Below the pieces are notes generated by a model that ran no database searches, was not told the origin of the DNA, and saw nothing but the letters and a program-made list of their open reading frames with translations. Below, piece by piece: positions 44,426 to 53,304 of a stretch of 64,000 nt of DNA. The stretch comes from JAFGPS01 sp964628465. GTDB taxonomy: Bacteria > Planctomycetota > Phycisphaerae > Sedimentisphaerales > Anaerobacaceae. How positions within the stretch are numbered: position 1 is the first letter of the stretch; each line of letters opens with the position of its first letter. Location of the stretch: contig CAZVOA010000003.1 in assembly GCA_964628465.1 (NCBI GenBank), forward strand, positions 62,001 through 126,000, in the 5' to 3' direction. A program made the position numbers and the translations under genes.

Positions 44426-46390
44426 CTACAGTTTTCCTTCTGACAGATCCATTATCCAGAGAATCTCAGGATTTTCCTGAATAGAAGTCTCCGTTATTAA
44501 GGGTTCCTTGAGTTCTGGTGTTTCTTTGTCTAAGTCCTGAAGATATGTGAATTCAAGAGTTCCTGTTATATCTTGGCCGGAAGTGAATATTATATTTTGG
44601 ATGATATCGTTTTCATAACTGACTGTGTATATAATATTTGTGCCATCTTTGTTTTCTTTATCGAAAAGTGTAATGATGACATTTTCCTGCTTTTCGTCCC
44701 ATTCGCTAAAGAACCATATTCTTTTTTCAGCGGCGTCTCTTCGGATGGTATCTGCCGCGTGCATTCCCATCCATGGTCTGGCTAAACCTTTTAAGAATGT
44801 TCCTGCCGGATATGAAGCGATTACCGTTACGCCAGGTCGTCGCATTTGAGCGCCGTTGCCGCAATCAATCAACTCAAATTCATTGCCTATATTAAGGGAA
44901 ATCCAGGCGGGGTAGTCTTTGCATTTATTATAGAAAAATGGAATTCGAGCACGGCCGGTGATTTTTTTGCCGCTCAGTTCGCCTTCTATACGCAAATATG
45001 TCCAGCCTCTTTTACGCATCTGGTCACGTTTATCAATCAGGTCATTTACAGGCTCATGCCATTTATATTCATACATGTCTAAAGGAACTGTATTGTATTC
45101 ATAGTTCGTTTGATAAGATGCTACGTTTTCAAACCTCTTATCGATAGAGCTTGCTGCGAGGCCGGTTTTTACATCGCGAAAATATTCTCTATCGAATTCA
45201 GATTCACCTTCGACCATTTCGATAAAATCTATAAGTTCCTGCGAATCGGTTGGTAAGCGTCTGACTTCCAAATTGCTCCAGCATACGCGGCTATTTGTAA
45301 TATGTACTATATCCGGGCCATTTTCAAAATAATAATTTGCCTGCTCATTTTCAAGCCATTCACATTGTGCTTCTGAAAAATCTGGAGTGTATCTCTGCAT
45401 TCGCATGAAGGACGGCCCTTCAATTCCTTCTGGATAGTAGAACCATCTTTCGAAGGCGCCTTTACTTAAACTTCCCTCTGTGTTCGGATCTCCATCAAGA
45501 ACCTGCACGGTAAAATGAAGACTATTAATTTCATTTCTAAAAGGTAGATTCAAAGTAGGTATTGTCGGATTATCAGGAGGTGGTACTGGAGATGAACCTT
45601 TTCTTGGAAAAAGCATCCAGATAATTAATGCAATAGCTAAAATAGCCGCGGCTTGCTTCGAAAAGACATTACTGAGAATAGTTGTCGCCGGACCGACTTC
45701 TAAAGATGTTTTGCTAACTGGTTCATCTGGAATTGATTTAGATGCTTCAGGTGATAGAGTGAGCCTTCCGAACAGGCCAAGACTCATTATCATCATATTT
45801 CTGCTGATACCCTTGTTCGACAATTTCCTGCGGAGAGCCTTTCTCGCCCGGTAAAACAAAATGCGCGCGGTTACTTCATTGCAATTGAAAGTATTAGCGA
45901 TTTCGGCGTAAGATAAATTATCGAAACAGCGAAGCGACAGAACCGCCCTTTGTTTCTGCTTAAGCTCTTTCATCGCGACCATAACCTTCTTCAATAAGTC
46001 CTTCTGAATAAGCTCGCGAACACTCTCGTCCTGGTAGATATCACCCTGGCGAGAAATAAAGTCCTTGTAAAATAGTTCTTCTGAAGCAACGGATTCTCTC
46101 TTTTTGTCTCTGTAATGTTCCTGTACCTTGCTTTGGGCAATCCTGTACAGCCAGGGCCAAAAGTTCTCCTCCTCGTTAAGATTCCTTATAGACTTTATCA
46201 TTTGTAATAAGGTTTCCTGTGTAAGGTCGTCGGATAAATCATTATCAAGGGTAACGCGATAAATATATGCGCGTACTTTCCCTTCAGCCTCTCGGGTCAG
46301 CCAGTTTACAGATTCTTCGCTGCCATGACAGGCTTGTCCAACCTTTACACTCCATATATTTTCACTATTCATTCTACTCGAGCTCGTCAT
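44426..46390 (-). CDS. ECF sigma factor with membrane-anchored C-terminal domain
   Basis: The 654-residue protein has ECF sigma regions at its N-terminus: region 2 at about 32-98 (DLSDDLTQETLLQMIKSIRN, NFWPWLYRIAQSKVQEHY) and region 4 at about 130-190 (KQRAVLSLRCFDNLSYAEIA). After a linker, one transmembrane helix lies at about 246-262 (AAAILAIALIIWMLFP), followed by a Pro-rich segment and about 380 residues of extracytoplasmic-looking domain. The sigma part would thus be tied to the membrane and perhaps released by proteolysis. No separate anti-sigma gene is adjacent. Two ATGs (46390 and 46372) are possible starts; neither has a good ribosome-binding site. Confidence 0.87.
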   Translation of the reverse strand: MTSSSRMNSENIWSVKVGQACHGSEESVNWLTREAEGKVRAYIYRVTLDNDLSDDLTQETLLQMIKSIRNLNEEENFWPWLYRIAQSKVQEHYRDKKRESVASEELFYKDFISRQGDIYQDESVRELIQKDLLKKVMVAMKELKQKQRAVLSLRCFDNLSYAEIANTFNCNEVTARILFYRARKALRRKLSNKGISRNMMIMSLGLFGRLTLSPEASKSIPDEPVSKTSLEVGPATTILSNVFSKQAAAILAIALIIWMLFPRKGSSPVPPPDNPTIPTLNLPFRNEINSLHFTVQVLDGDPNTEGSLSKGAFERWFYYPEGIEGPSFMRMQRYTPDFSEAQCEWLENEQANYYFENGPDIVHITNSRVCWSNLEVRRLPTDSQELIDFIEMVEGESEFDREYFRDVKTGLAASSIDKRFENVASYQTNYEYNTVPLDMYEYKWHEPVNDLIDKRDQMRKRGWTYLRIEGELSGKKITGRARIPFFYNKCKDYPAWISLNIGNEFELIDCGNGAQMRRPGVTVIASYPAGTFLKGLARPWMGMHAADTIRRDAAEKRIWFFSEWDEKQENVIITLFDKENKDGTNIIYTVSYENDIIQNIIFTSGQDITGTLEFTYLQDLDKETPELKEPLITETSIQENPEILWIMDLSEGKL

Positions 46391-46723
46391 ATCTATAGAC
46401 GGAAGTTACAAAATTTCGTAACAAAAAATATTTAAATATTTGTATATTTTTTATAATTTTCCTTAAAATTTATGTTTTTATGCAGTTTCTGTGGATATAC
46501 CCTTATTAAATATAAAACCAATTTAAAAAATCATCAAATTTATCTCCTCCTTGAAAAAACTCTGCTAAACGTGTATAACTGGAGTTTAGCCCAGAACTGA
46601 TTTCAAGGCAAGAAAATTAATGGTGTGCAGCTCGTGCTTCGTGGCGAAAGTGCTGCTTCGCAGAGTATAAAGCTCACCTCCGCAATGAGCCCATGGGGCC
46701 TACGGAAAATAGAAGGGGAAACT
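46391..46723. other. 333-base noncoding gap
   Basis: The divergent promoters of the sigma-factor gene and the ABM operon should lie here. GCTAAAC and GTTTAGC at 46564-46590 form a 7-base-pair stem. The segment from about 46620 to 46715 is richer in GC, but its open frame is an upstream extension of the ABM gene with no ribosome-binding site. Confidence 0.45.
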
Positions 46724-47065
46724 ATGTTAGTTGTCCATGTTTTTGTTCACGTTAAGCCGGATATGGTAGAAGCATTCAAAGCCGCTACTATCGAAAACAC
46801 TAAAAACAGCGTCAAAGAACCGGGAATAGCAAGATTTGACTTTGTTCAGCAAAAGGATGATTCGTCCCGCTTTGTTCTGGTTGAAGTTTATCGAACAGCA
46901 GACGACCCGGCCAGGCATAAGGAAACCGCGCATTACCGGAAATGGCGCGATACTGTAGCGGATATGATGGCTGAGCCGCGAACAAGTGTGAAATATTCAA
47001 ATATTTTTCCCGACGAAACCGGCTGGGATTATTCCTCGACTTTGCTCGGGACAGGTGAGGTGTAA
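46724..47065 (+). CDS. Antibiotic biosynthesis monooxygenase (ABM) domain protein
   Basis: The ATG at 46724 is chosen because AAGGGGA precedes it and the protein then begins MLVVHVFVHVKPDMVEAFKA, the normal ABM start. The 113-residue ferredoxin-like fold has FDFVQQKDDSSRFVLVEVYR and AHYRKWRDTVADMM, as in LsrG-type and quinol monooxygenases. Members act on small molecules without a metal, often as dimers. It ends two bases before the Fe-alcohol dehydrogenase gene, so the two are translated together. Confidence 0.88.
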   Translation: MLVVHVFVHVKPDMVEAFKAATIENTKNSVKEPGIARFDFVQQKDDSSRFVLVEVYRTADDPARHKETAHYRKWRDTVADMMAEPRTSVKYSNIFPDETGWDYSSTLLGTGEV

Positions 47066-47067
47066 TT

Positions 47068-48225
47068 ATGAAATTTGAATTTGCGACCGCGGCACGAATC
47101 ATATTTGGGCAAGGCACAATTTCCGAAGTTTCTGTGAATGCTCAGGAAATGGGAAAACGTGCGTGTCTTGTAACCGGCGATTCAATCGAGCGTGCAAAAG
47201 TTTTAACGGAAAAGCTGGAAAGAAATAAAATCGAATATGTCACGTTCTCTGTCAAAGGTGAGCCGACAACGACTATCGCGAAATTAGGTACTGATACGGC
47301 ACGGGATAGCAAATGTGATTATGTTATCAGTATCGGCGGCGGAAGTGTTCTCGATACAGGTAAAGCCATAGCCGCTATGCTGACTAATCCCGGAGTGCTT
47401 GAGGATTATCTTGAGGTGGTAGGGCAAGGCAAGCCGCTTGCTAATAGAGCCGCTCCTCATATCGCTATTCCAACGACCGCGGGAACCGGTGCAGAGGTTA
47501 CGAAAAATTCTGTACTTGGTGTCCCTGAACATCAGGTAAAAGTAAGTATGCGAAGTACCTCGATGCTCCCTGCGCTTGCCGTAATAGATCCTTTATTGAC
47601 TTATTCGATGTCACCATATGTCACCGCGACAACAGGTCTTGACGCTCTGACGCAGTTAATTGAGGCGCTGGTTAGCATAAAGTCAAATCCTATGACGGAC
47701 GGCATATGTCTTGAAGGAATTACAGCGGCGGGACATTCGCTGCAAAAAGCATATGAAAATGGAAATGATGAAAATGCGCGAAGAAATATGTCACTTGCTG
47801 GTTTGTTCGGAGGATTGGCCCTGGCCAACGCCGGTCTTGGCGCGGTGCATGGTTTTGCCGGGCCTTTGGGCGGAATGATTTCAGCATCGCATGGAGCTAT
47901 CTGTGCCGCTCTGCTTCCGTTTGTTATTGAAGTAAACGTTCAGGCATTGAAAGCCCGCGACCCGGAATCGAAGTCGCTGGAAAGATATAATATTATCGCG
48001 AAAATCCTGACAAATAATAAAAACGCGCAAGCGGAACAAGCCATTGAATGGATTCGGAATTTATGCAAAACAATGCAGATTCCTTCGTTAAAAAAACTTG
48101 GTTTGGAGCAGAAAGATATTCCGATTGCGGCTGCTAAATCACGTAAGTCGAGCAGTATGAAAGGCAATCCAATTGAATTGACGGATGAAGAACTTGCCGA
48201 AATCCTTGAAAAAGCCTCTTATTAA
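47068..48225 (+). CDS. Iron-containing alcohol dehydrogenase family protein
   Basis: The 385-residue protein is a group III alcohol dehydrogenase. The N-terminal NAD(P) site is SIGGGSVLDTGKAIAA; PTTAGTGAEVTKNSV follows. Metal-binding residues normally D, H, H, H map to D192 in GLDALTQLIEALVS, Q196 in place of the first His, and the two His residues in GAVHGFAGPLGG and SASHGAICAA. The Gln substitution could alter metal binding or use of zinc; the true substrate is not known. It is in one operon with the ABM gene and probably with galM. Confidence 0.88.
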   Translation: MKFEFATAARIIFGQGTISEVSVNAQEMGKRACLVTGDSIERAKVLTEKLERNKIEYVTFSVKGEPTTTIAKLGTDTARDSKCDYVISIGGGSVLDTGKAIAAMLTNPGVLEDYLEVVGQGKPLANRAAPHIAIPTTAGTGAEVTKNSVLGVPEHQVKVSMRSTSMLPALAVIDPLLTYSMSPYVTATTGLDALTQLIEALVSIKSNPMTDGICLEGITAAGHSLQKAYENGNDENARRNMSLAGLFGGLALANAGLGAVHGFAGPLGGMISASHGAICAALLPFVIEVNVQALKARDPESKSLERYNIIAKILTNNKNAQAEQAIEWIRNLCKTMQIPSLKKLGLEQKDIPIAAAKSRKSSSMKGNPIELTDEELAEILEKASY

Positions 48226-48300
48226 AGTTGACGGGTGTTCGACATTTCAATTAGAATGAATATTGTTACCGAAAATAATATTGTAGAAAGGAACGAAAAG

Positions 48301-49353
48301 ATGAACATAACGAAACGGGAATTTGGCACAACCAAAGAAGGTAAAGTCGCGGATATTTACACACTCATCAACGATAACAATAGCGAGTTGAGAATAACTA
48401 ATTACGGCGGTATCGTAGTTTCTCTGAAAGTTCCTGACAAAAACGGGCATTTGGGCGATGTCGTACTCGGTTATAACACTCTGTATGAGTACATCGAAAA
48501 CAGCCCATTTTTCGGTGCGCTGATAGGCAGGTACGGCAATAGAATTGGCAAAGGCAGATTTGTATTAAACGGCAAGACATATAATATGGCAATAAACAAC
48601 GGCCCCAATCATCTTCACGGCGGCTTAAAAGGTTTTGATAAAGTCATTTGGGATGCAAAAGAAATTGAACATGAAGATGAGATTGGTCTTGAGCTTTCAT
48701 ACTTTAGCAAAGACGGCGAGGAAGGTTATCCAGGTAATTTGAATGTAACTGTAAAATACCTCTGGACAAATGACGATGAATTGAAAATCGAATACGCGGC
48801 TGTAACTGATAAAACAACCGTTGTAAATCTTACCTCGCATTCATATTTCAATCTTGCCGGTAAAGGTGACAATCTAAACCATGAACTGATGATAGATGCT
48901 GATAAATATACCCCGGTTGATGATGGACTTATACCAACAGGCGAATTGAAGAGTGTAAAAGGAACACCGTTTGATTTTACAACTCCGACGAAAATCGGCG
49001 CCAGAATTAATGATGATAACGAACAGTTGAAATACGGCAAGGGTTATGACCATAACTTTGTAATAAACAAGTATGACGGTTCGCTTCGTAAAGCCGCAAG
49101 TGTGTACGAGCCGATGTCGGGAAGACTTATGGAAGTAAGCACAACGGAGCCGGGTGTGCAATTCTATAGCGGCAATCACCTTGAGGAAAGCATGATAGGC
49201 AAAGAGGGCGTGCCTTACAAAGCAAGGTCGGGATTTTGCCTTGAGACGCAGCATTTTCCCGATTCTCCGAACAAGCCGGAATTTCCATCGACAACTCTTG
49301 AGCCGGGACAAAAATATTGGACAACTACAATTTTTAAGTTTTCAATAAAATAA
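48301..49353 (+). CDS. galM: Aldose 1-epimerase (mutarotase)
   Basis: The ATG at 48301 has GAAAGGA upstream and gives the usual 350-residue length; the longer frame from 48235 has no ribosome-binding site. The enzyme interconverts alpha and beta anomers of glucose, galactose or related sugars. Active-site segments are visible: NGPNHLHGGLKGFDKVIWDA, LTSHSYFNLAGKG (catalytic His), EPGVQFYSGNHLEES and GFCLETQHFPDSPN (catalytic Glu). The MFS gene begins one base after its stop. Confidence 0.95.
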   Translation: MNITKREFGTTKEGKVADIYTLINDNNSELRITNYGGIVVSLKVPDKNGHLGDVVLGYNTLYEYIENSPFFGALIGRYGNRIGKGRFVLNGKTYNMAINNGPNHLHGGLKGFDKVIWDAKEIEHEDEIGLELSYFSKDGEEGYPGNLNVTVKYLWTNDDELKIEYAAVTDKTTVVNLTSHSYFNLAGKGDNLNHELMIDADKYTPVDDGLIPTGELKSVKGTPFDFTTPTKIGARINDDNEQLKYGKGYDHNFVINKYDGSLRKAASVYEPMSGRLMEVSTTEPGVQFYSGNHLEESMIGKEGVPYKARSGFCLETQHFPDSPNKPEFPSTTLEPGQKYWTTTIFKFSIK

Positions 49354-49354
49354 T

Positions 49355-50650
49355 TTGAAACATATAATTCGTTCATTTAAATACAGAAATTATCGCCTGT
49401 TTTTTATGGGCCAGAGCATTTCTCTAATCGGGACATGGATGCAGAGGCTGGCGATAAGCTGGCTTGCGTATGAATTGAAAGGTTCCGCTTTAATTCTCGG
49501 CCTGGTTGCTTTTTCAGGCCAGATACCGGCGTTATTTCTTACGCCGCTCGGAGGCGTAATCGCCGATAGTTATAACAAGCAAAAAATTCTTATTCTTACT
49601 CAAATACTTGCCATGATTCAGGCTTTTGTTTTAGCCGTTCTTGTTGTGAGCAATCATATCACAATCGGGATTTTAGTCGTTTTGAATATTTGTTTGGGAA
49701 TAATCAATTCACTGGATATGCCGACTCGCCAGGCGTTTGTTATTGATATGATTGACAATAAAGAAGATTTGAGCAATGCGATTGCGCTCAATTCTTCCAT
49801 GGTAAATTTTGCCAAGCTTGCCGGGCCGACTCTCGCGGGATTTGTTGTAGCTGCTTTTGGAGAGAGTGTCTGTTTCTTTATAAATGCTGTAAGTTATATC
49901 GCGGTTATCGCTTCGCTTTTACTGATGAAAACCGCCGCGAGGGTATTGCCTAAAAAAAATTCCGCATTGCTTCAGCTCAAAGACGGCTTGCGATATTCGT
50001 TCGGTTTTCCTCCAATAAAATATATCATTCTTTTCTTGTCGGTAGTAAGTTTAACCGCAATTCCATATATGGTACTTATGCCGATATTTGCCAAAGACAT
50101 TCTTCACGGCGGCCCTCAAACACTCGGGTTTTTGATGGGCTTTGCCGGAATAGGAGCTTTGATGGGTGCTGTTTATCTTGCTTCGAGAAAAACGGTTCTC
50201 GGTTTGGGTCGGGTAATGGTTATTGCGACAGGTATTTTTGGCATTTCTCTTGTAGCGTTTTCCTTTTCAAAAAGTCTCTGGCTTTCAGAAATATTGCTTC
50301 TGTTTTCCGGGATGGGAATGATGATTCACATGGCCGCTTCCAATACGATTTTACAAACGATAACAAGCGATGAAATGCGGGGCCGTGTGATGAGCCTTTA
50401 TGTCACGGCTTTTATGGGAATTATGCCGTTCGGAAGTCTTCTGGCCGGAAGCATTGCCAATAAAATTGGTGCGCCTTTTACTCTTGCGATTGGCGGTTCA
50501 ATTTGTATAGCCGCGGCTGTAGCGTTTTCGTATAAACTACCTTCGATAAGAGAGTCAGCAAGACCTGTTTATATTGAAAAAGGAATTATTCCACCGATAG
50601 AAAAAGGATTGCAAAGCGCCTCGCAGCTAACTATTCCGCCGGAGAATTAA
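49355..50650 (+). CDS. MFS transporter, MFS_3/EntS-like
   Basis: The 431-residue protein has about 12 transmembrane helices. A TTG start at 49355 is favoured because the resulting opening (KHIIRSFKYRNYRLFFMGQS) is that of MFS_3 exporters. Helix 1 reads LIGTWMQRLAISWLAYELKG. The conserved loop GGVIADSYNKQKILILTQ follows helix 2. Relatives export siderophores or small molecules, with unknown substrate here. It directly follows galM and is likely part of the same operon. It ends overlapping the stop of a converging gene by 4 bases. Confidence 0.88.
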   Translation: MKHIIRSFKYRNYRLFFMGQSISLIGTWMQRLAISWLAYELKGSALILGLVAFSGQIPALFLTPLGGVIADSYNKQKILILTQILAMIQAFVLAVLVVSNHITIGILVVLNICLGIINSLDMPTRQAFVIDMIDNKEDLSNAIALNSSMVNFAKLAGPTLAGFVVAAFGESVCFFINAVSYIAVIASLLLMKTAARVLPKKNSALLQLKDGLRYSFGFPPIKYIILFLSVVSLTAIPYMVLMPIFAKDILHGGPQTLGFLMGFAGIGALMGAVYLASRKTVLGLGRVMVIATGIFGISLVAFSFSKSLWLSEILLLFSGMGMMIHMAASNTILQTITSDEMRGRVMSLYVTAFMGIMPFGSLLAGSIANKIGAPFTLAIGGSICIAAAVAFSYKLPSIRESARPVYIEKGIIPPIEKGLQSASQLTIPPEN

Positions 50651-51204
50651 ATCCGAAAATTAACTTGTGCTTTCATTATTCTTTCATACAGCTTGATATT
50701 TTTCGTGTGGGGTGGCCACTTAATAATAAGAGTTACTATCGCAGCCCATAGCGACAACCAGGCAGCGATTGTTATTCCTTCAAAGAAAATTCGAGTCAAA
50801 GTCCATTCGCTTAATGAAAAAAAACGATTGAATACGATTGCTATAAATAGAAACACCATTCCAAGACCGAAAAGTTTGAAAGACCGGCTTAGCATTACTT
50901 CGATAGAGCGATTTTCCAAATCTTTCAGATTATGAAAATATGATTGAATACTATTCTGTACGAGGTTCATTTCCTGTTCGTCAGGCATTTTCGGAAGTGT
51001 TATCCTGATAACAAATTCACTTTCTCCGATTTCGCGCACACTATCAATAATATGATTTACAAATTCCTGGTTGAGTTCTTTTGGGATACCAGAAGCGTTC
51101 CGGCCGGGATTATTATATAATTCCTCTACAGCCTCCACGGTCACGTCAATCACGACTTTATTTTGTTCGCTAATTTCAGGTTTTTCACAAATAGTCTTTT
51201 TCAT
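50647..51204 (-). CDS. Hypothetical membrane protein with two helices
   Basis: The 185-residue protein has a soluble N-terminal half (to about residue 108) with an acidic, helical character, and two transmembrane helices at about 113-130 (LGMVFLFIAIVFNRFF) and 140-162. It ends in a short basic tail. I do not recognise the family. It converges with the MFS gene, their stop codons sharing the palindrome TTAA. The ribosome-binding site is weak. Confidence 0.65.
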   Translation of the reverse strand: MKKTICEKPEISEQNKVVIDVTVEAVEELYNNPGRNASGIPKELNQEFVNHIIDSVREIGESEFVIRITLPKMPDEQEMNLVQNSIQSYFHNLKDLENRSIEVMLSRSFKLFGLGMVFLFIAIVFNRFFSLSEWTLTRIFFEGITIAAWLSLWAAIVTLIIKWPPHTKNIKLYERIMKAQVNFRI

Positions 51205-51309
51205 AAAATTTCAATAATATGATAACTGAAAATGTGGGAAAAAGTAAGCCATATCCCGGATATATTATAATTCTAAAATAATAAGTTTTTTAAGAATCTT
51301 TACAAAAAA

Positions 51310-51339
51310 AATCCGTGCAATCCGTGTAATCCGCGGTTA
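51310..51339. repeat. ATCCGTGTAATCCG-type short repeat, copy 1
   Basis: ATCCGTGCAATCCGTGTAAT followed by CCGCGGTT forms three near-copies of an ATCCG(T/C)G unit. Similar strings are familiar dispersed repeats in many unrelated bacteria. This copy sits 11 bases before the next gene's start, and a decayed copy lies just after that gene's end. Confidence 0.5.
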
Positions 51340-51350
51340 AAATAGTATCT

Positions 51351-51932
51351 ATGAAAATACCAGAATTACAAAAACCAGAAAAATATGCAGGCTTATATAT
51401 AGTTGACTTTGGCGATTATTCGAGCGTGGGCTTTACCGCACTTGAAGTAGCGGAATTGCTCGAAAGTGAGAAATATAAGGATTGCAAAGTCTATAAAATC
51501 CATCGAGCGTACCCTGACGGCCAACTCGAAATAAAAGGCGTTGCGAACGAGAAATTCCAGCTCGAATCAGGAATGTTCTTCTATTCTACCGATATGGAAA
51601 CATCTCAACGTGATTTCAAAGCGTTGGTAAAGTTGTCTGTTGAAACTATGCCGCCCAGCCGAGCCAAGGTTCATCTGGCTAAATACGACGATGATAACTT
51701 TGTCACCGCGGTTATTTACCCAGCCGAGTTCGATGATGAATTCAGCAGTTGGTTACTTGACGGCCAATACAAAACCTCCGGCCCAGCCGAAGGCGGCGTA
51801 GAAGCGGTTCAAAGATACTACGACCAGCAGCCGGAAATTTTAGACAGACACCAACTCTTCGGCCAATCCGAAGACATAAGCAGAACAGGACAAGAACTCC
51901 TGCAAAATCTAAAAGTCGCTGTACAGAGATAA
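51351..51932 (+). CDS. Conserved-looking hypothetical protein
   Basis: The 193-residue soluble protein opens MKIPELQKPEKYAGLYIVDF and has no signal peptide or membrane helix. The middle (FKALVKLSVETMPPSRAKVHLAKY) and the C-terminal PAEGGVEAVQRYYDQQPEIL look like a folded alpha/beta protein. I cannot assign a family. There is no clear ribosome-binding site because a short repeat fills the upstream sequence. It is flanked by copies of that repeat. Confidence 0.7.
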   Translation: MKIPELQKPEKYAGLYIVDFGDYSSVGFTALEVAELLESEKYKDCKVYKIHRAYPDGQLEIKGVANEKFQLESGMFFYSTDMETSQRDFKALVKLSVETMPPSRAKVHLAKYDDDNFVTAVIYPAEFDDEFSSWLLDGQYKTSGPAEGGVEAVQRYYDQQPEILDRHQLFGQSEDISRTGQELLQNLKVAVQR

Positions 51933-51950
51933 TATATTAAACTATCTCTT

Positions 51951-51975
51951 TAAATCTCGTGTTAATCAGTCTTGG
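51951..51975. repeat. Decayed copy of the ATCCGTG-type repeat
   Basis: AAATCTCGTGTTAATCAGTC resembles the repeat unit at 51310-51339 (AATCCGTGTAATC) with several changes. It follows the 193-residue gene by about 20 bases. The match is imperfect and may be coincidental. Confidence 0.35.
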
Positions 51976-52051
51976 TCTTGATAGATCGGGAATTAAATTA
52001 TATGAGCACAATAAATAATGTAACATTCGCTTTTACAGGTAGTTACGATAA

Positions 52052-52125
52052 TGGGCGATACTGGATTCGAACCAGTGACCTCACGGGTGTGATCCGTGCG
52101 CTCTAACCAACTGAGCTAAACGCCC
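52052..52125 (-). tRNA. tRNA-Val (anticodon CAC)
   Basis: The minus strand folds as a tRNA: acceptor GGGCGTT paired with ATCGCCC (one mismatch), D arm GCTC/GAGC, anticodon stem CACGG/CCGTG with loop ATCACAC (anticodon CAC at 52091-52089), variable region, and T arm ACTGG/CCAGT with TTCGAAT. Discriminator A; CCA is not encoded. It reads GUG codons. Confidence 0.95.
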
Positions 52126-52281
52126 TTGGGAAGCTATATTAGAACCAAAAAACAACGTATATGTCAAGACCAATTCCAAATATACCCTTTCTAATCATAT
52201 TTTTAGATAATTTGACGGCGGAGATTGACGAAAACTATTATTAATGATAAAATAAGCGGTTTGATAAAAAATTAAATATAT

Positions 52282-52356
52282 GGTGGAAGTAGCTCAGCTG
52301 GTTAGAGCACTAGATTGTGGTTCTAGGGGTCGGGGGTTCGAATCCCCTCTTTCACC
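52282..52356 (+). tRNA. tRNA-His (anticodon GTG)
   Basis: The plus strand folds with acceptor GTGGAAG/CTTTCAC, D arm GCTC/GAGC, anticodon stem CTAGA/TCTAG and loop TTGTGGT (anticodon GTG at 52317-52319), and T arm GGGGG/CCCCT. A G at -1 (52282) faces discriminator C at 52356, the tRNA-His identity element. CCA is not encoded. It is divergent from tRNA-Val. Confidence 0.96.
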
Positions 52357-52371
52357 CTTTGTTGAAAAAAC

Positions 52372-53073
52372 TCAATTATCTAAAACGTTCGTATGAGCTT
52401 TTCGTACCATTCCCCGGCAACTTTCGCAATTACATGCTCCGACAAGCCTTAAATGCGAAGAACCTGCAAGTTTGCGTGTTTCAACGATTCTGGCTCCTTT
52501 TGTTTCCATTTTACGAAGCGCCAGTTTAGCCTCATTAATGTTATGAGAACCGGTAGCGTCCATCACTATTGTTACTTTTTTATTTCTCTGGAGTAAGCCA
52601 AGCGCTGTAGCTTTTACCGCACCTTCAAGACTTGTACCTACAATAACAAACTCATAAGCCTTTATTTCACTGAGCAGTCGGTCGATACGCGGCTCATCGA
52701 ATGGATCGACGCAGCGTTTGTGCAGGATAATCTGACTGTACTGTTTGAGTAAATCTCTTGGTAAATCTGTATTGCCATCGGCGGTAAAACTCACCCTGTT
52801 ATTGACAAGCGTATAATGCACCTTTCGCTGGCCTTCCGTTCCGTCAAGGCAATAGCCGACAACAGAATCTCCATTATTGTTTTTATAGATTTCAGCAGTT
52901 GAAATAATAGGAACGCCGCTGCTCCTTGCCCAGGCCATCATTCTTCTGATATTGGCGAGTACTCTTCTGTGATTTTTCACACAAGCCTTGCCGCTAATCA
53001 GCAAAAAATCCTTCTGGGTATCGATGTCTAATAATATTTGCTTACGCCGAGTTTTTATTAATGGTAGAATCAT
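52372..53073 (-). CDS. Isochorismatase-fold protein lacking the catalytic cysteine
   Basis: The 233-residue protein has the cysteine-hydrolase fold. The first active-site Asp is in QILLDIDTQKDFLLIS (D18), and a Lys is present in LHKRCVDPF (K119). At the position of the nucleophilic Cys, normally G-C-V-x-A/S-T, the sequence is SLEGAVKATALGLLQR, with Ala152. It therefore may lack hydrolase activity, or use a different chemistry. The C-terminal tail carries a CNCESCRG cysteine cluster. AGGAAA precedes the ATG. It lies 15 bases from the end of tRNA-His, converging with it. Confidence 0.8.
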   Translation of the reverse strand: MILPLIKTRRKQILLDIDTQKDFLLISGKACVKNHRRVLANIRRMMAWARSSGVPIISTAEIYKNNNGDSVVGYCLDGTEGQRKVHYTLVNNRVSFTADGNTDLPRDLLKQYSQIILHKRCVDPFDEPRIDRLLSEIKAYEFVIVGTSLEGAVKATALGLLQRNKKVTIVMDATGSHNINEAKLALRKMETKGARIVETRKLAGSSHLRLVGACNCESCRGMVRKAHTNVLDN

Positions 53074-53304
53074 TTTCGATTTCCTAATCTTCGCATCTGC
53101 AAATCCTTATATATAAGGAATACGCTTCAGCGAGTTATCGGGTTCGTAGATTATTTATCGTGTAAACATAAACCCGACTTTAATACTGATAAGACTATAA
53201 AAGAAAAAACATTCTTCACCTTAATGCGTTTTATGTTATATAATGCGGCTATAAAATTATGTATTTTTTGTATTAAAACAGGCTTTTTATAATTTGGTTA
53301 CGAA

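Noticed and set aside
46625..46723. N-terminal extension of the ABM protein by 33 residues
   Set aside because: The extension has no ribosome-binding site and does not fit the family; the ATG at 46724 does.
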